This document shows, one piece after another, positions 8,292 to 17,096 of a stretch of 47,208 nt of DNA; the first letter of the stretch is position 1; every line of letters starts with the position of its first letter. Origin of the DNA: Clostridiales bacterium (GTDB lineage Bacteria > Bacillota > Clostridia > Saccharofermentanales > Saccharofermentanaceae); assembly GCA_017511005.1 (NCBI GenBank), contig JAFWLP010000034.1, positions 1-47,208 on the forward strand, in the 5' to 3' direction. A model generated the notes under the pieces. It was not told the DNA's origin. It searched no databases and saw only the letters and a program-made list of their open reading frames with translations. A program made the translations under genes and the position numbers.

Positions 8292-9632
8292 TCAATCTGT
8301 CTCTACTGACATATCGCCGTCATAAGAACCTGAAGGGTATTTGCAGGCAGGATCCCAAAGTATGAATTCCTGTATCCCGAGGTCATGAATGGCCTTTATC
8401 TGGGAATTGATCTCCCTGTAGCCGTACTCGATATAGTTGCCCTTGCCGATATAAGAAGCCGTAAATGCCTGAAGATAAGGTCTTACTGCCGTAAAGCCCG
8501 GCTGTTTGTAAATCGTCTGGCATTCGTGAAGAACGCTGTAGACCATAAGATAGGGCTGTTTGTCCGGGTAATCGAAAATATGACCGCCGAGCATCGTCCC
8601 CAGAGCGTAGTGTGACGGATAGACCATGGGGCAGCAGGAATCGATGCCTGTCATTCCCAGCGTTCCGAAGTTCTGGCCGATTATCTTGGCATCACCCTCG
8701 GAAGTCAGGACGATTCCGAAAATGTCGGCAGATACCGGAATGCCGTAAGTATCCTGTATCCTGATACGGGCCTCCTGAAGGAATCTGTTGACCGCTTCTG
8801 ATTTCTCGGGATACTGTCCTTCTTCTCCGAAGTAAGGTTTTACTTTGTTTTTCGTGGCTCCTGCCGGGAATCTTACATAGTCGAACTGGATCTCGTCTAC
8901 TCCGTGTTCAGCTGCTTCTATCCCTATATCGATAAGGTAATCCCAGTTCTCGGTACAGTACGGATTGAGGAATGGTTTGTTGCCTTCGTTGCTGAACTGA
9001 ACGACATTGCCGTCAGCGTCCTGTATCGCTCTTTCCGGGAAATGCTGGGCTGCCACCTGATCGTTAAACGATACGATCCTTCCAATAACCCTGACGTTGT
9101 TGGCATGGCATTTTTCTATCACCGCATCGAGATCGTAAGCGTCCCAGACGTAACCGATCTCCTTTGCGGTTGCGACCTTGGACATATAGGGAAGCCCGTA
9201 TTCATTCTTAAGATCTATGACGATCGTGTTAAGTTCGCTGTTATTGCAGAGCTCTATTGCTTTGTCCAGCGCTGAGCCGGAACCGATATATAAACCTTTT
9301 ACTTCGAAATGTTCGGGAACGAGGACCTCATCCTCAGTCAGCTCCGGCAGGGGACGCCAATAGCTCTCTGCAAGGGGAGTCGCTTCCAGCTGCTCGGTAT
9401 GGTAAACGGAGGGTTCGGTATAGGTTGCTTCGGTGGAAACCAAGGTGGCCAGTACCGGGCTGCTCTCGGTTGCTTCCGTATTCTTAACATAACCTATGAT
9501 CTTGGTAATGCCCAAAGTTACAAGCACAACCGCAAGAATGGCCGATACCGATAAAAGGATCGTAATGATCCTTTTGAGCTTCATGATCTCAATATTGCTG
9601 CTGTCTTTGCCTGTACCACTGTTGTTAAGCAT
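8292..9632 (-). CDS. Putative glycoside hydrolase, DUF4015 family, membrane-anchored
   Basis: A 446-residue protein. A hydrophobic anchor (about residues 22-47) is followed by a Thr/Ser/Glu-rich linker (about 50-100) and a TIM-barrel-like domain. Recognisable DUF4015 (GHL13-like) segments are FEVKGLYIGSG, NTIVIDLKNEYG, NVRVIGRIVSFND, EIQFDYVRFPAG, PVSADIFG and FILWDPACKY. Carboxylates in FDYVRFP and SADIFG are plausible catalytic residues by analogy to sugar hydrolases; the substrate is unknown. The start at 9632 has no ribosome site but coincides with the start point predicted from the promoter at 9639-9667, so the mRNA may be leaderless. The alternative is Met17 (ATG at 9584). It is read toward serS, 55 bases away. 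Confidence 0.78.
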   Translation of the reverse strand: MLNNSGTGKDSSNIEIMKLKRIITILLSVSAILAVVLVTLGITKIIGYVKNTEATESSPVLATLVSTEATYTEPSVYHTEQLEATPLAESYWRPLPELTEDEVLVPEHFEVKGLYIGSGSALDKAIELCNNSELNTIVIDLKNEYGLPYMSKVATAKEIGYVWDAYDLDAVIEKCHANNVRVIGRIVSFNDQVAAQHFPERAIQDADGNVVQFSNEGNKPFLNPYCTENWDYLIDIGIEAAEHGVDEIQFDYVRFPAGATKNKVKPYFGEEGQYPEKSEAVNRFLQEARIRIQDTYGIPVSADIFGIVLTSEGDAKIIGQNFGTLGMTGIDSCCPMVYPSHYALGTMLGGHIFDYPDKQPYLMVYSVLHECQTIYKQPGFTAVRPYLQAFTASYIGKGNYIEYGYREINSQIKAIHDLGIQEFILWDPACKYPSGSYDGDMSVETD

Positions 9633-9638
9633 AGGACA

Positions 9639-9667
9639 ATTATACAGACCTGCTTTAAAAAGAACAA
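9639..9667 (-). promoter_or_regulatory. Promoter of the DUF4015 gene
   Basis: On the minus strand TTGTTC (9667-9662), a 17-base spacer, and a consensus TATAAT (9644-9639). The predicted start point falls on or within a base or two of the first codon at 9632. Confidence 0.75.
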
Positions 9668-9756
9668 ATGAAGAGATTTACTGCGGTGCGCAAAGTGGGT
9701 CAACCTGTGATAAACTGTTATTACGGAAATTTGATTTTTAGCAAAGCTGGTATTAT

Positions 9757-10182
9757 ATGATCGTTCGGAATTGCTCAGGCGGAATCGTATTTATCGGAGA
9801 CAAGGTTCTGCTTGTCTGTAATGACAAGCAAGAATGGGGTTTCCCGAAAGGTGCCGTTAAGACCGAGAGTGATCTTAGTCTGTCTGATTTTGCAAGGGAA
9901 AGAGTCAGGATCGAGACCAATGTCGAGGCGAGGGTCATAGCCCCGTGCGGCAAGACCAATTATGAGTTTTATTCCATAAGCAGAAGGAAGCCTGTCCACA
10001 ACAATATCTCATGGTTCGTTATGGAGGCTGCGAGTGATAACTGCCAGGCTTTTGCGGAATCCGGAACTGTTGACTGCAAGTTTGTCGGAGTTGCCAATGC
10101 ACTTAATGAGATTACTTACAGTCAGGACAAATCTCTCCTGATGATGGCTTATCAGAAGTACAGGGAGAGCATTAAGGATTGA
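9757..10182 (+). CDS. Nudix-fold protein with a degenerate Nudix box
   Basis: A 141-residue protein with clear Nudix-fold features: SGGIVFIGDKVLLVCND, then QEWGFPKG, and later GKTNYEF and ISWFVMEA, as in diadenosine-polyphosphate/MutT-type hydrolases. The Nudix box itself is broken. Where the family has GX5EX7REUXEEXGU, this protein reads GAVKTESDLSLSDFA then RERVRIETN. The loop is two residues longer, the REVxEE core aligns to ERVRIE, and the final Gly is Asn, so only one of the core metal-binding glutamates stays in place. It may be inactive or bind a ligand only. No ribosome site precedes the ATG. The stop overlaps the TTG start of the yigZ-like gene (TTGA), so the two are coupled. Confidence 0.75.
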   Translation: MIVRNCSGGIVFIGDKVLLVCNDKQEWGFPKGAVKTESDLSLSDFARERVRIETNVEARVIAPCGKTNYEFYSISRRKPVHNNISWFVMEAASDNCQAFAESGTVDCKFVGVANALNEITYSQDKSLLMMAYQKYRESIKD

Positions 10183-10820
10183 GCCCGAACATTACTCTGA
10201 GCAGAACCGGTGAATCGAAGATCGAAGTAAAGAAGTCGGTCTTTATCGGAAGGAGCTTCCATATCACGTCTCCTGAGGAAGCGGCTGCTTTTCTTTCCGA
10301 AGAAAGGAAAAAGTATCCTGATGCCAGGCATCTCTGTTATGCATGGGTATTGGGAGGAGAGGTATCACGGCAGAAGTCAAGTGATGACGGGGAGCCGCAG
10401 GGAACAGCCGGCCAGCCATTACTTGAACTCCTGACGTCAAACGGATTTACCGATTCGCTGGTCTGCGTTACCAGGTATTTCGGAGGAACGCTCCTCGGTA
10501 AGGGCGGACTAAAGAGGGCTTATACTGACAGCGGAAGACTGGCGCTGGAAAACGGTGAGCCCGTAACTCTCATCCCGGCTCTGAGATGGAGACAGCGATG
10601 CCCGTATCCTGTTTTCGAGATGTTATCAAGGAAAGCGGGACAGTCCGGCTGGGTGATAGAGAATATTGATTACGGATCTGATGTGGCATTTGACATATCC
10701 GTTCCACGTGAGAGCGAAAAAGAGATCACAAGATACTGTCTGGATATCTCGGGCGGGGCACTTGTTCTTAATGATCCCGCGGAGATGCTCATGACCGGCG
10801 GTAAGATCTCTGTTTCCTGA
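10179..10820 (+). CDS. yigZ: YigZ/IMPACT family protein
   Basis: A 213-residue protein of the UPF0029/IMPACT family. The signature region is strong: ARHLCYAWVLGG, then SSDDGEPQGTAGQPLLELL, VCVTRYFGGTLLGKGGL and RAYTDSGRLAL. The C-terminal about 70 residues match the second UPF0029 domain. The bacterial members are linked to nucleic-acid or ribosome-related roles by structure, but their reaction is not established. Translation is inferred to start at a TTG (10179) that overlaps the previous stop codon as TTGA. Confidence 0.9.
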   Translation: MSPNITLSRTGESKIEVKKSVFIGRSFHITSPEEAAAFLSEERKKYPDARHLCYAWVLGGEVSRQKSSDDGEPQGTAGQPLLELLTSNGFTDSLVCVTRYFGGTLLGKGGLKRAYTDSGRLALENGEPVTLIPALRWRQRCPYPVFEMLSRKAGQSGWVIENIDYGSDVAFDISVPRESEKEITRYCLDISGGALVLNDPAEMLMTGGKISVS

Positions 10821-10823
10821 CTT

Positions 10824-10843
10824 GCGATTTGATCCAAAATCGC
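10824..10843 (+). repeat. Small hairpin after yigZ
   Basis: GCGATTT (10824-10830) pairs with AAATCGC (10837-10843) just after the stop. There is no T run, so it may protect an mRNA end or attenuate weakly. Confidence 0.4.
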
Positions 10844-10906
10844 CCAAAATAGGTGCGGTGTTTGGGATAGAATTACACCAATCCATCCAGACAGAGGTAT
10901 CCGTTA

Positions 10907-12172
10907 GTGGAGAATGATAATAAGGAAATAAATAACAGATATAATTATAGGACAGGAAGAGACCGGAAGGAAAAGAACCTCCGGTTTGTCATATTCATAC
11001 TGTCAATGATCGTTCTTATATGCGTTCTGTTCTCGGGGTTTCAGTCTGTTTATATCTTCAGGCTCAACAGAGGTCTTGAGGGAATTCTTTCTTACACAAG
11101 ATCGGTACAGCCCAAAAAGGATACGGGTGACTCCGCAGTCACGGAAAGCGGATCACAAAACAGGGCATCTGCAGATCTCCCGGAACCATGGTTCTCACTC
11201 GAGGAGGCTACAGCGGTCTCTTCGCCCGGCAAGACGAGAATGTCAGTGGTCGATATCGTCAAAGAGGTAAGTCCTGCCACTATCCCGATAAGCATTATCG
11301 GCACGGATAACGGCAAGGAGACCAAGCTTGGCTCAGGCACGGGATTTATAATCACAGATGAAGGGTATATCGTTACCAACCGTCATGTTGTCGTCCTGAC
11401 TGACAAGGCCGAAGGAACGTATTACGCTACGGTTATCCTGCCTGATGAGGAGGAACCTGTCAGAGCCGAGGTCGTCGGAAGCGACGCGCAGACTGATATC
11501 GCCGTACTTAAGGTCAAGACTGAAAGGAAACTGCCGTGTGTTATCCTGGGCAACTCCGATGATCTGCAGGCAGGGGAACTTGCCGTAGTCATCGGAAATT
11601 CGATGGGAACTTTTGACGATTCGGTGACTGTCGGCGTCATATCAGCTCCGTCAAGAGATATAGTCCGTAGCGGATACAATGTTGACATAATCCAGACGGA
11701 TGCCGCGATCAATCCGGGAAACAGTGGAGGTCCGCTTATAAATTCGTTTGGTGAGGTGGTGGGCATAACCAATGCCAAGATCGTTACATCGACAACGGAG
11801 AATGTCGGTTTTGCTATTCCGGTCAATTCGGTCAAGCGTGTTATCGAGAGCATAATCAATTACGGTATGGTCGTTGACCGTCCTTATCTTGGCTTTTCGT
11901 TGAAATATGTGCCGGGTGATGCCTATTACGGAGCCGATGGCGGAGTGTTCGTTGCCGAGCTGATCAAGGACGGTCCCGCTGATTTAGCCGGCTTCATGCT
12001 CGGAGACAGGATCATTTCCATGGACGGTGTTGAAATAAAAGATACCGGTGATATTATTAGAGTGCGCGATTCGCATGAGGTGGGCGATCCCGTGGATTTC
12101 ATTGTCATTCGTGACGGCAGGGAGACCACCATCTCACTTACCATCGGCAACAGTGCCGATTATCCGGGTTAG
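10907..12172 (+). CDS. HtrA/DegP-like membrane-anchored serine protease
   Basis: A 421-residue protein. A short cytoplasmic N-terminus is followed by one membrane helix (about 26-47), a linker rich in Ser/Asp/Glu (about 65-105), a trypsin-like domain (about 112-315) and one PDZ domain (about 325-418). The catalytic triad is visible: H160 in TNRHVV, D197 in TDIAVLKV and S273 in GNSGGP. HtrA proteases degrade or refold misfolded exported proteins on the outside of the membrane. The start is GTG with AGAGGT nine bases upstream. The lone PDZ and N-terminal anchor match Firmicute HtrA/YkdA-type enzymes. A miniprotein gene follows 29 bases later, and a SurA-like foldase lies convergent, so this is an envelope quality-control area. 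Confidence 0.93.
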   Translation: MENDNKEINNRYNYRTGRDRKEKNLRFVIFILSMIVLICVLFSGFQSVYIFRLNRGLEGILSYTRSVQPKKDTGDSAVTESGSQNRASADLPEPWFSLEEATAVSSPGKTRMSVVDIVKEVSPATIPISIIGTDNGKETKLGSGTGFIITDEGYIVTNRHVVVLTDKAEGTYYATVILPDEEEPVRAEVVGSDAQTDIAVLKVKTERKLPCVILGNSDDLQAGELAVVIGNSMGTFDDSVTVGVISAPSRDIVRSGYNVDIIQTDAAINPGNSGGPLINSFGEVVGITNAKIVTSTTENVGFAIPVNSVKRVIESIINYGMVVDRPYLGFSLKYVPGDAYYGADGGVFVAELIKDGPADLAGFMLGDRIISMDGVEIKDTGDIIRVRDSHEVGDPVDFIVIRDGRETTISLTIGNSADYPG

Positions 12173-12201
12173 CGCAATCTGAATAAAGGGTGATGCTTTT
12201 T

Positions 12202-12330
12202 ATGAGTAGCGGAAACAGCAAAAAAATCGGAACCAAGGTTTTGGCCTGGATATTGATCGGGGCCATGCTCATCACTTTTGTTTTCGCGATCGTAGTCGTA
12301 CTTATCCAGCAGCTCAGCATGGGCGTATAA
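12202..12330 (+). CDS. 42-residue single-helix membrane miniprotein
   Basis: A short reading frame begins ATG at 12202 with AAAGGG eleven bases upstream; an in-frame ATG at 12193 would add three residues but sits too close to that site. The product starts MSSGNSKKIGTKVLAW and continues as one hydrophobic helix (about 13-36) to a short QQLSMGV tail. The basic N-terminus before the helix predicts an inside N-terminus. It is 29 bases after the htrA stop and probably in the same transcript. Size and layout resemble the DUF4044/Prli42 miniproteins of Firmicutes (Prli42 anchors the Listeria stressosome), but the similarity is by eye only. It is easy to miss in automatic annotation. Confidence 0.65.
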   Translation: MSSGNSKKIGTKVLAWILIGAMLITFVFAIVVVLIQQLSMGV

Positions 12331-12343
12331 GCCTGCCGGCTTA
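12328..12343. terminator. Weak hairpin between convergent genes
   Basis: TAAGCC/GGCTTA with a TGCC loop in the 23-base gap between the miniprotein gene and the convergent foldase gene. No T run follows, so termination would be weak. Confidence 0.3.
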
Positions 12344-12353
12344 CGGTCTTTGC

Positions 12354-14105
12354 TTACGGTACGTCTTTGATCTGTTCCAATCCTTCCTCGTGGAATTCCC
12401 ATGTATACTCGTCTGACTTCATTGAGATGTACATACGGTAGTTGTTCATCCTGATGAAGCTGTTTACTCTGTCATACCATTCGGGATTAGGTGATTCTGA
12501 CACATAGAAGACCACATAGAATGTTCCGTTATCCTCGATAAGCGTCTTGTCGCCCAGTTTTCTCTCTGGTGAGAGCATCCAATCGGCAATAACACCTGAA
12601 TACTTGGCCCTGTAGATCTGGTTGTCGTGAACTATTGATAACTGTCCTGCCAGAATATAGTCGTTATAGAGGTTCTCTATCTCGTTGCAGCTGTCCGCAT
12701 CTTCAATGTAATCGAAGATCTCCTGTCCCAAAGCCTGGGTTGCGGCTATGTCAGGTGTCATGTCCTCGTTCAGCTGTCCGTTTACCGTAATAATGTAGCA
12801 GTTGCGGAGCCGCTCATCCATGCGCACTCTTGAAACGAACACAAGGATGATCGGGAAACCGTCCTCATCGGGAATGATTATGGAGTCACCGGTGAGCCTT
12901 GATTCATCGAAGAGCCATTTTCTGAAATCCGTATGGGTCACATCCTCAAAACGGCAGTTCGCGATGAGAGTGGAGTCCTCCTGGGAGAGCGTGTTCTTTG
13001 CAACGCCTGAGAAGTATTTTGAAGCGCACTTCTCGAATTTCGACGGATCGCCGTTCATATTGTCTATGATCTTCTGCGCGTGAAGATTTGCGGTATCGAT
13101 AAATGCCTGTTCTCTCTGCTCGTACGTGATCCTCAGGATCTTGTAGCTTACGAGATCATAGATGTTGCGTGACTGGTTATATGCGTTCTCAGCCTGTTCA
13201 TCCGTGGCTGAGAGCTGAACGAGCTTCTCGCCGTCCGCATAATCCTCGGTGAAGTATTTGCGTGCGAGAGTATTGATGATTATCTGCTCATCGACCTGGC
13301 TTCCGAAAACACCTTTAATATATGTGTCGAGAGGAACGCCGAGCTCGTCCGCCTTGCTCTTTATCCAGTTGATATAAGCAATGGCGCGGTCATAGTGGGC
13401 CTTCTCTATATCAAAACCCTTGGAGGTCGCATCATCGTAGAGGATCTCCATCTTCTGGAAGTCCTGTGCGGTGACGAATCTGAAGTAATCCCTGTAGGTT
13501 GCGAAGTTCTCGTCATCAAGATACGGGGAAGAGAGCATCTTCTCCGTGTCGGCGGCGAAAAGATCAACGCCTTCGTTTAAGAGTTCATAATGGTAAAGGA
13601 AGCTGAATTCTCCGCTGGTAATATCCCTTCCGTTTACGGTAAGCGGACTTATGAAGGACTCATCCATTCCGGTGTCTATGACGAAAGTTGCAACGGCTAT
13701 GGCCATTACCACCACGATTCCGAACAGTACGAAGAGAATGCCGGCATTGCGTCTGTGCTTTCCCTGCTCGAGAGCGGCTTCATTTCTGTCAAGATTGATC
13801 TCCGTTGGAATGTCTTTTTGCTGTGGAGCAGAATCCTTTGCCTTGCTGTTTTTGCTTTCGGGCAAGGATGGAAGATGCGGAACCTTAACGGACTCACCGG
13901 ATTTACCGGTGAGGAGTTCCGGGTCTATGTCGGCCAGCTCATTCAGAGTGACACTCTTTTTCGTCTCCTTCACAGGAGATTCCATATAATCGTCAGTAGG
14001 ATTGCCTTCGGAAGAATCAAGGACAGCAGGATCTATAGCCTGCCCGTTAACCACCGGTTTACGGGCACTCTTATTCTCGTTCTTGTTTTTATTTCTACCC
14101 TTCAT
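12354..14105 (-). CDS. SurA-N-like membrane-anchored foldase/chaperone
   Basis: A 583-residue protein. A long charged cytoplasmic N-terminus (about 1-118) precedes one membrane helix (about 122-143), then an extracellular helical domain. The stretch NGRDITSGEFSFLYHYEL followed by several amphipathic helices resembles the SurA N-terminal fold of peptidylprolyl isomerase-type lipoproteins. The later region (about 300-450) occupies the place of a parvulin domain, but I see no convincing rotamase motif. It may help fold or stabilise exported proteins, in line with the convergent HtrA. The ATG at 14105 fits AAAGGGG seven bases upstream; a TTG one codon earlier is less likely. The family assignment is tentative, while the topology is clear. 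Confidence 0.6.
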   Translation of the reverse strand: MKGRNKNKNENKSARKPVVNGQAIDPAVLDSSEGNPTDDYMESPVKETKKSVTLNELADIDPELLTGKSGESVKVPHLPSLPESKNSKAKDSAPQQKDIPTEINLDRNEAALEQGKHRRNAGILFVLFGIVVVMAIAVATFVIDTGMDESFISPLTVNGRDITSGEFSFLYHYELLNEGVDLFAADTEKMLSSPYLDDENFATYRDYFRFVTAQDFQKMEILYDDATSKGFDIEKAHYDRAIAYINWIKSKADELGVPLDTYIKGVFGSQVDEQIIINTLARKYFTEDYADGEKLVQLSATDEQAENAYNQSRNIYDLVSYKILRITYEQREQAFIDTANLHAQKIIDNMNGDPSKFEKCASKYFSGVAKNTLSQEDSTLIANCRFEDVTHTDFRKWLFDESRLTGDSIIIPDEDGFPIILVFVSRVRMDERLRNCYIITVNGQLNEDMTPDIAATQALGQEIFDYIEDADSCNEIENLYNDYILAGQLSIVHDNQIYRAKYSGVIADWMLSPERKLGDKTLIEDNGTFYVVFYVSESPNPEWYDRVNSFIRMNNYRMYISMKSDEYTWEFHEEGLEQIKDVP

Positions 14106-14155
14106 CAATTTTCCCCTTTAAATAAGATAAATAAGATATAGATTAAAGACACTTT

Positions 14156-14184
14156 ACCATAAAAGCTGAAAAAACTAGGGTCAA
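14156..14184 (-). promoter_or_regulatory. Promoter of the SurA-like gene
   Basis: On the minus strand TTGACC (14184-14179), 17 bases, then TATGGT (14161-14156). The -35 is good and the -10 is weak. Confidence 0.5.
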
Positions 14185-14240
14185 ATATGATATTATTAAC
14201 ACGTTTGTAATCTAAGAATAATAAAAGCCAGGGGTAATAT

Positions 14241-17096
14241 GTGGGAAAACCTAGTCCAATACTGAAAGAAAAACGCGGCACTTTAAACCGCTTTATAGAA
14301 TATTGGCCCCAGTTTCTTCTGGCATTTCTCTTCCCGGCATTAACCGTTCTTGCGGCTTTTGCAGTGACGGGATGCTATCCGTTCGGCGAGAGAACCATCC
14401 TTACTGTAGATCTTTACCATCAGTACTGTCCTTTCCTTGTGGCATTCAGGGACAAGGTGATGGCCGGCGAATCGATATTCTACAGCTGGAATGACGGACT
14501 TGGCCAGGAATATCTTGCTGCTTATGCCAATTATGCCGCAAGCCCGCTCAATATCTTCGCATTGTTCTTTACGGCCAAGACCATGCCGATATTCATCGCG
14601 TTCGTTACCTGTCTCCGCGCGGGACTGGCTTCGATATTCATGCTTCTCTTTCTTTCCGCCAACGATAACAGACGTATAGACAACATTACCGTTGTGTTCA
14701 GCGCTTCCTATGCGCTGTGCGGATGGTTCATCTCTTTCTTCTGGAACATAATGTGGTGTGACGCAGTTGTGCTCCTGCCGCTGATCATGCTCGGATTAAG
14801 AAGGCTTCTGGTGGAACGAAGATGCGGAATGTACGCGGTAACACTTGCCGTGGCCATTACCAGCAACTACTTTACGGGTTATTTCCTCTGTCTGTTCCTG
14901 GTGCTCTTTGCCCCGGCCTATTATGTCTGCCTTTTCTCGGGTGGGAAAGCCAAGGGAGATCCGGGCAGGCTCTGTTTCAAGACATTCATCGGTGCCGCCG
15001 TGCGTTTTGCGGTATCGAGCATCATTGCCGCCGGCGCATCCGCGGCACTGACCATTCCGACATATCTGATATTAAAGAACTGCTCTGCCACGGGTGACAC
15101 GCTGAAAGCCGATTATGCCCTGCAGACCAATCTTTTTGATTTTATCGGGAGATTAATGGTTGCCGCCAATCCGAACATCAGGGACGGAATGGCGAATGTT
15201 TACAGCGGTCTGGTTATCACACTTCTGCTCCCGCTGTTCTTCCTGCTTCCCTCGAGGACGGGGATCAGGCTCAAGCACAAGATTGTATTCGGAACGCTCA
15301 TTGCGGTCATGTATCTCAGCTTTACCAACCGCACTCTGAATTTCATATGGCACGGAATGCATTTCCCGAACCAGATACCTTACAGGGAATCGTTCCTCAT
15401 GAGCTTTCTTCTGGTGTTCGTGGGTTTCCTTACCATCAGGCGGATCAGGAGCCTCGGCTCGAAATACATTACCGGAGCGATATTAAGCTCTGCCGCGTTC
15501 CTTATCCTGTTCGAGAAGTTCGGTTCGGGCAGCGAAGGTTACATTCAGATAGGCACCACTCTCCTGTTCCTTATAGTCCAGGGGGCTGCTCTTCACACCG
15601 TCAGCAACATCAATTCAAAAAAGAGCGAATTCTTCTGTGAGACTCTCCTTACGGTTACGATGATGGTTGAGATGTTTGCCGCAACGCTTATCTCGGTAGG
15701 CCTTGTCTGCTACCACGAGGGATTCACGAATTATGAGGCGTACGGCAAGAACAAAGTGGAAGTGTCGGCTTATGCCTCCGAGGTGGAAGGCACCGAAGGA
15801 CACATGAATTTTGAACGTTCCGAGCTCTTCCCGAACAACGTATGCGATCTGCAGTCTCTTTATAACGTAAAGGGTCTCTCCATCTTTTCGTCAACCGCGC
15901 GTGAGAGCTTTGTCAAATACATGAGGAATTACGGGTTCCACAACAATAACATCAACGGACTCCGCAATGCCGGCCTTACGCGTGTTACGGCTACGCTCCT
16001 GAGTGTCAGGAACCTTATCGAGATCGAGAAGACACAGGCCGTTCCCGCATTATTCGAGCAGGAGTATCAGGACGATGTTATAACCTCCTGGGGCAATACG
16101 GATGCGCTGAGCGTCGGTTTCATGACTGACCCCGCGGTTACCGGTTATGCTCCGGATTATGACAACGAACTAGACGTTTTCAAGAAGACAAATGAGTGGA
16201 TCACCAGCATGGGTGCCGGAAACGTATACAAACCGGTGACACTTACAGCGGCTGAGTCCAAGGGACTCAACACAACGGACAAGAGCGCCCAGGTGCTGGT
16301 CTACGGCTCGACCGCCAGCGCGCCCAAGGATGAATATTCATTCAGGCTGACCGTTGATAATGCGGACATCGGTTCGGACGTTTATGTTTACGCCAATGCA
16401 AAGAAGGGCGGAAACGTCACCATTACTGTTGGTGATACCGTAAGGAGATTCGAGATCAGGAGCTACCAGATAATCACTCTCGGCGTATTCGACGGAACAC
16501 CGATGGAACTCTATGTAAAGTATCAGGAATCACCCGGATCATCCATTTTCGTTTACGGTTATCAGCTGGATCAGGAAGGTTACGCCCGTATGCTCGACAC
16601 ATTCGCGGATGAGCAGCTTGTAGTGTCATCTTATGATTCCACATCATTATCCGGGCATATCGATGTTAAGGAAGACGGCCTGCTCTTCCTGACGGTTCCG
16701 TATGCTGAAGGCTGGACAGCTGAAGTGGACGGAAGAACCGCTGAGATCATCCCCGTTCAGGATGCTCTTATGGGAATAAGAATGGATAAGGGAAGTCATG
16801 ACGTTACGCTCAGATACACTCCGGCAGGGTTCCGTATTGGCCTGATGATAAGCGCCGTATCGGTCTTCCTGATCGCGTTACTGATAATCGTGCCTTCGGT
16901 TGCGGACAGGATAAGGAAGAACAAAAGCAGGGCGGAAGCCGTAACCGGTATTTCTCCTGAAGTGATAGAAGAGGTGCCGGTATCCGAGATGATCGGGTCC
17001 GAGGAGATGAATACGGAGATTCCCGCACCTGACGTACCGGGGGAGGAAAACGGAACGGCTGAGGAAGCGGGCGCTCCGGAGGTGACAGATGACTGA
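14241..17096 (+). CDS. YfhO-family membrane protein (GT-C type, wall polymer glycosylation)
   Basis: A 951-residue protein with about 12-13 membrane helices in the first 500 residues and one near the C-terminus (about 848-870), plus a large extracellular beta-rich domain between them. The family (PF09586) includes B. subtilis YfhO, linked to sugar decoration of lipoteichoic acid with lipid-linked sugars. The first outside loop keeps the expected GT-C features: TVDLYHQYCPF (D57, H60, Q61) and SWNDGLGQEY, then WNIMWCDAVVLLPLIMLGL. The C-terminal about 70 residues are acidic and probably cytoplasmic. The start is GTG with AGGGG six bases upstream. It overlaps the next gene, a shorter paralogue, by eight bases. 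Confidence 0.88.
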   Translation: MGKPSPILKEKRGTLNRFIEYWPQFLLAFLFPALTVLAAFAVTGCYPFGERTILTVDLYHQYCPFLVAFRDKVMAGESIFYSWNDGLGQEYLAAYANYAASPLNIFALFFTAKTMPIFIAFVTCLRAGLASIFMLLFLSANDNRRIDNITVVFSASYALCGWFISFFWNIMWCDAVVLLPLIMLGLRRLLVERRCGMYAVTLAVAITSNYFTGYFLCLFLVLFAPAYYVCLFSGGKAKGDPGRLCFKTFIGAAVRFAVSSIIAAGASAALTIPTYLILKNCSATGDTLKADYALQTNLFDFIGRLMVAANPNIRDGMANVYSGLVITLLLPLFFLLPSRTGIRLKHKIVFGTLIAVMYLSFTNRTLNFIWHGMHFPNQIPYRESFLMSFLLVFVGFLTIRRIRSLGSKYITGAILSSAAFLILFEKFGSGSEGYIQIGTTLLFLIVQGAALHTVSNINSKKSEFFCETLLTVTMMVEMFAATLISVGLVCYHEGFTNYEAYGKNKVEVSAYASEVEGTEGHMNFERSELFPNNVCDLQSLYNVKGLSIFSSTARESFVKYMRNYGFHNNNINGLRNAGLTRVTATLLSVRNLIEIEKTQAVPALFEQEYQDDVITSWGNTDALSVGFMTDPAVTGYAPDYDNELDVFKKTNEWITSMGAGNVYKPVTLTAAESKGLNTTDKSAQVLVYGSTASAPKDEYSFRLTVDNADIGSDVYVYANAKKGGNVTITVGDTVRRFEIRSYQIITLGVFDGTPMELYVKYQESPGSSIFVYGYQLDQEGYARMLDTFADEQLVVSSYDSTSLSGHIDVKEDGLLFLTVPYAEGWTAEVDGRTAEIIPVQDALMGIRMDKGSHDVTLRYTPAGFRIGLMISAVSVFLIALLIIVPSVADRIRKNKSRAEAVTGISPEVIEEVPVSEMIGSEEMNTEIPAPDVPGEENGTAEEAGAPEVTDD

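Noticed and set aside
12328-12343. Strong terminator between the miniprotein and the foldase gene
   Set aside because: The stem is only six pairs and no T run follows on either strand; kept only as a weak hairpin.
13590-14141. 183-codon open frame on the plus strand
   Set aside because: It is the reverse of the SurA-like gene and mirrors its codons; no start signals.
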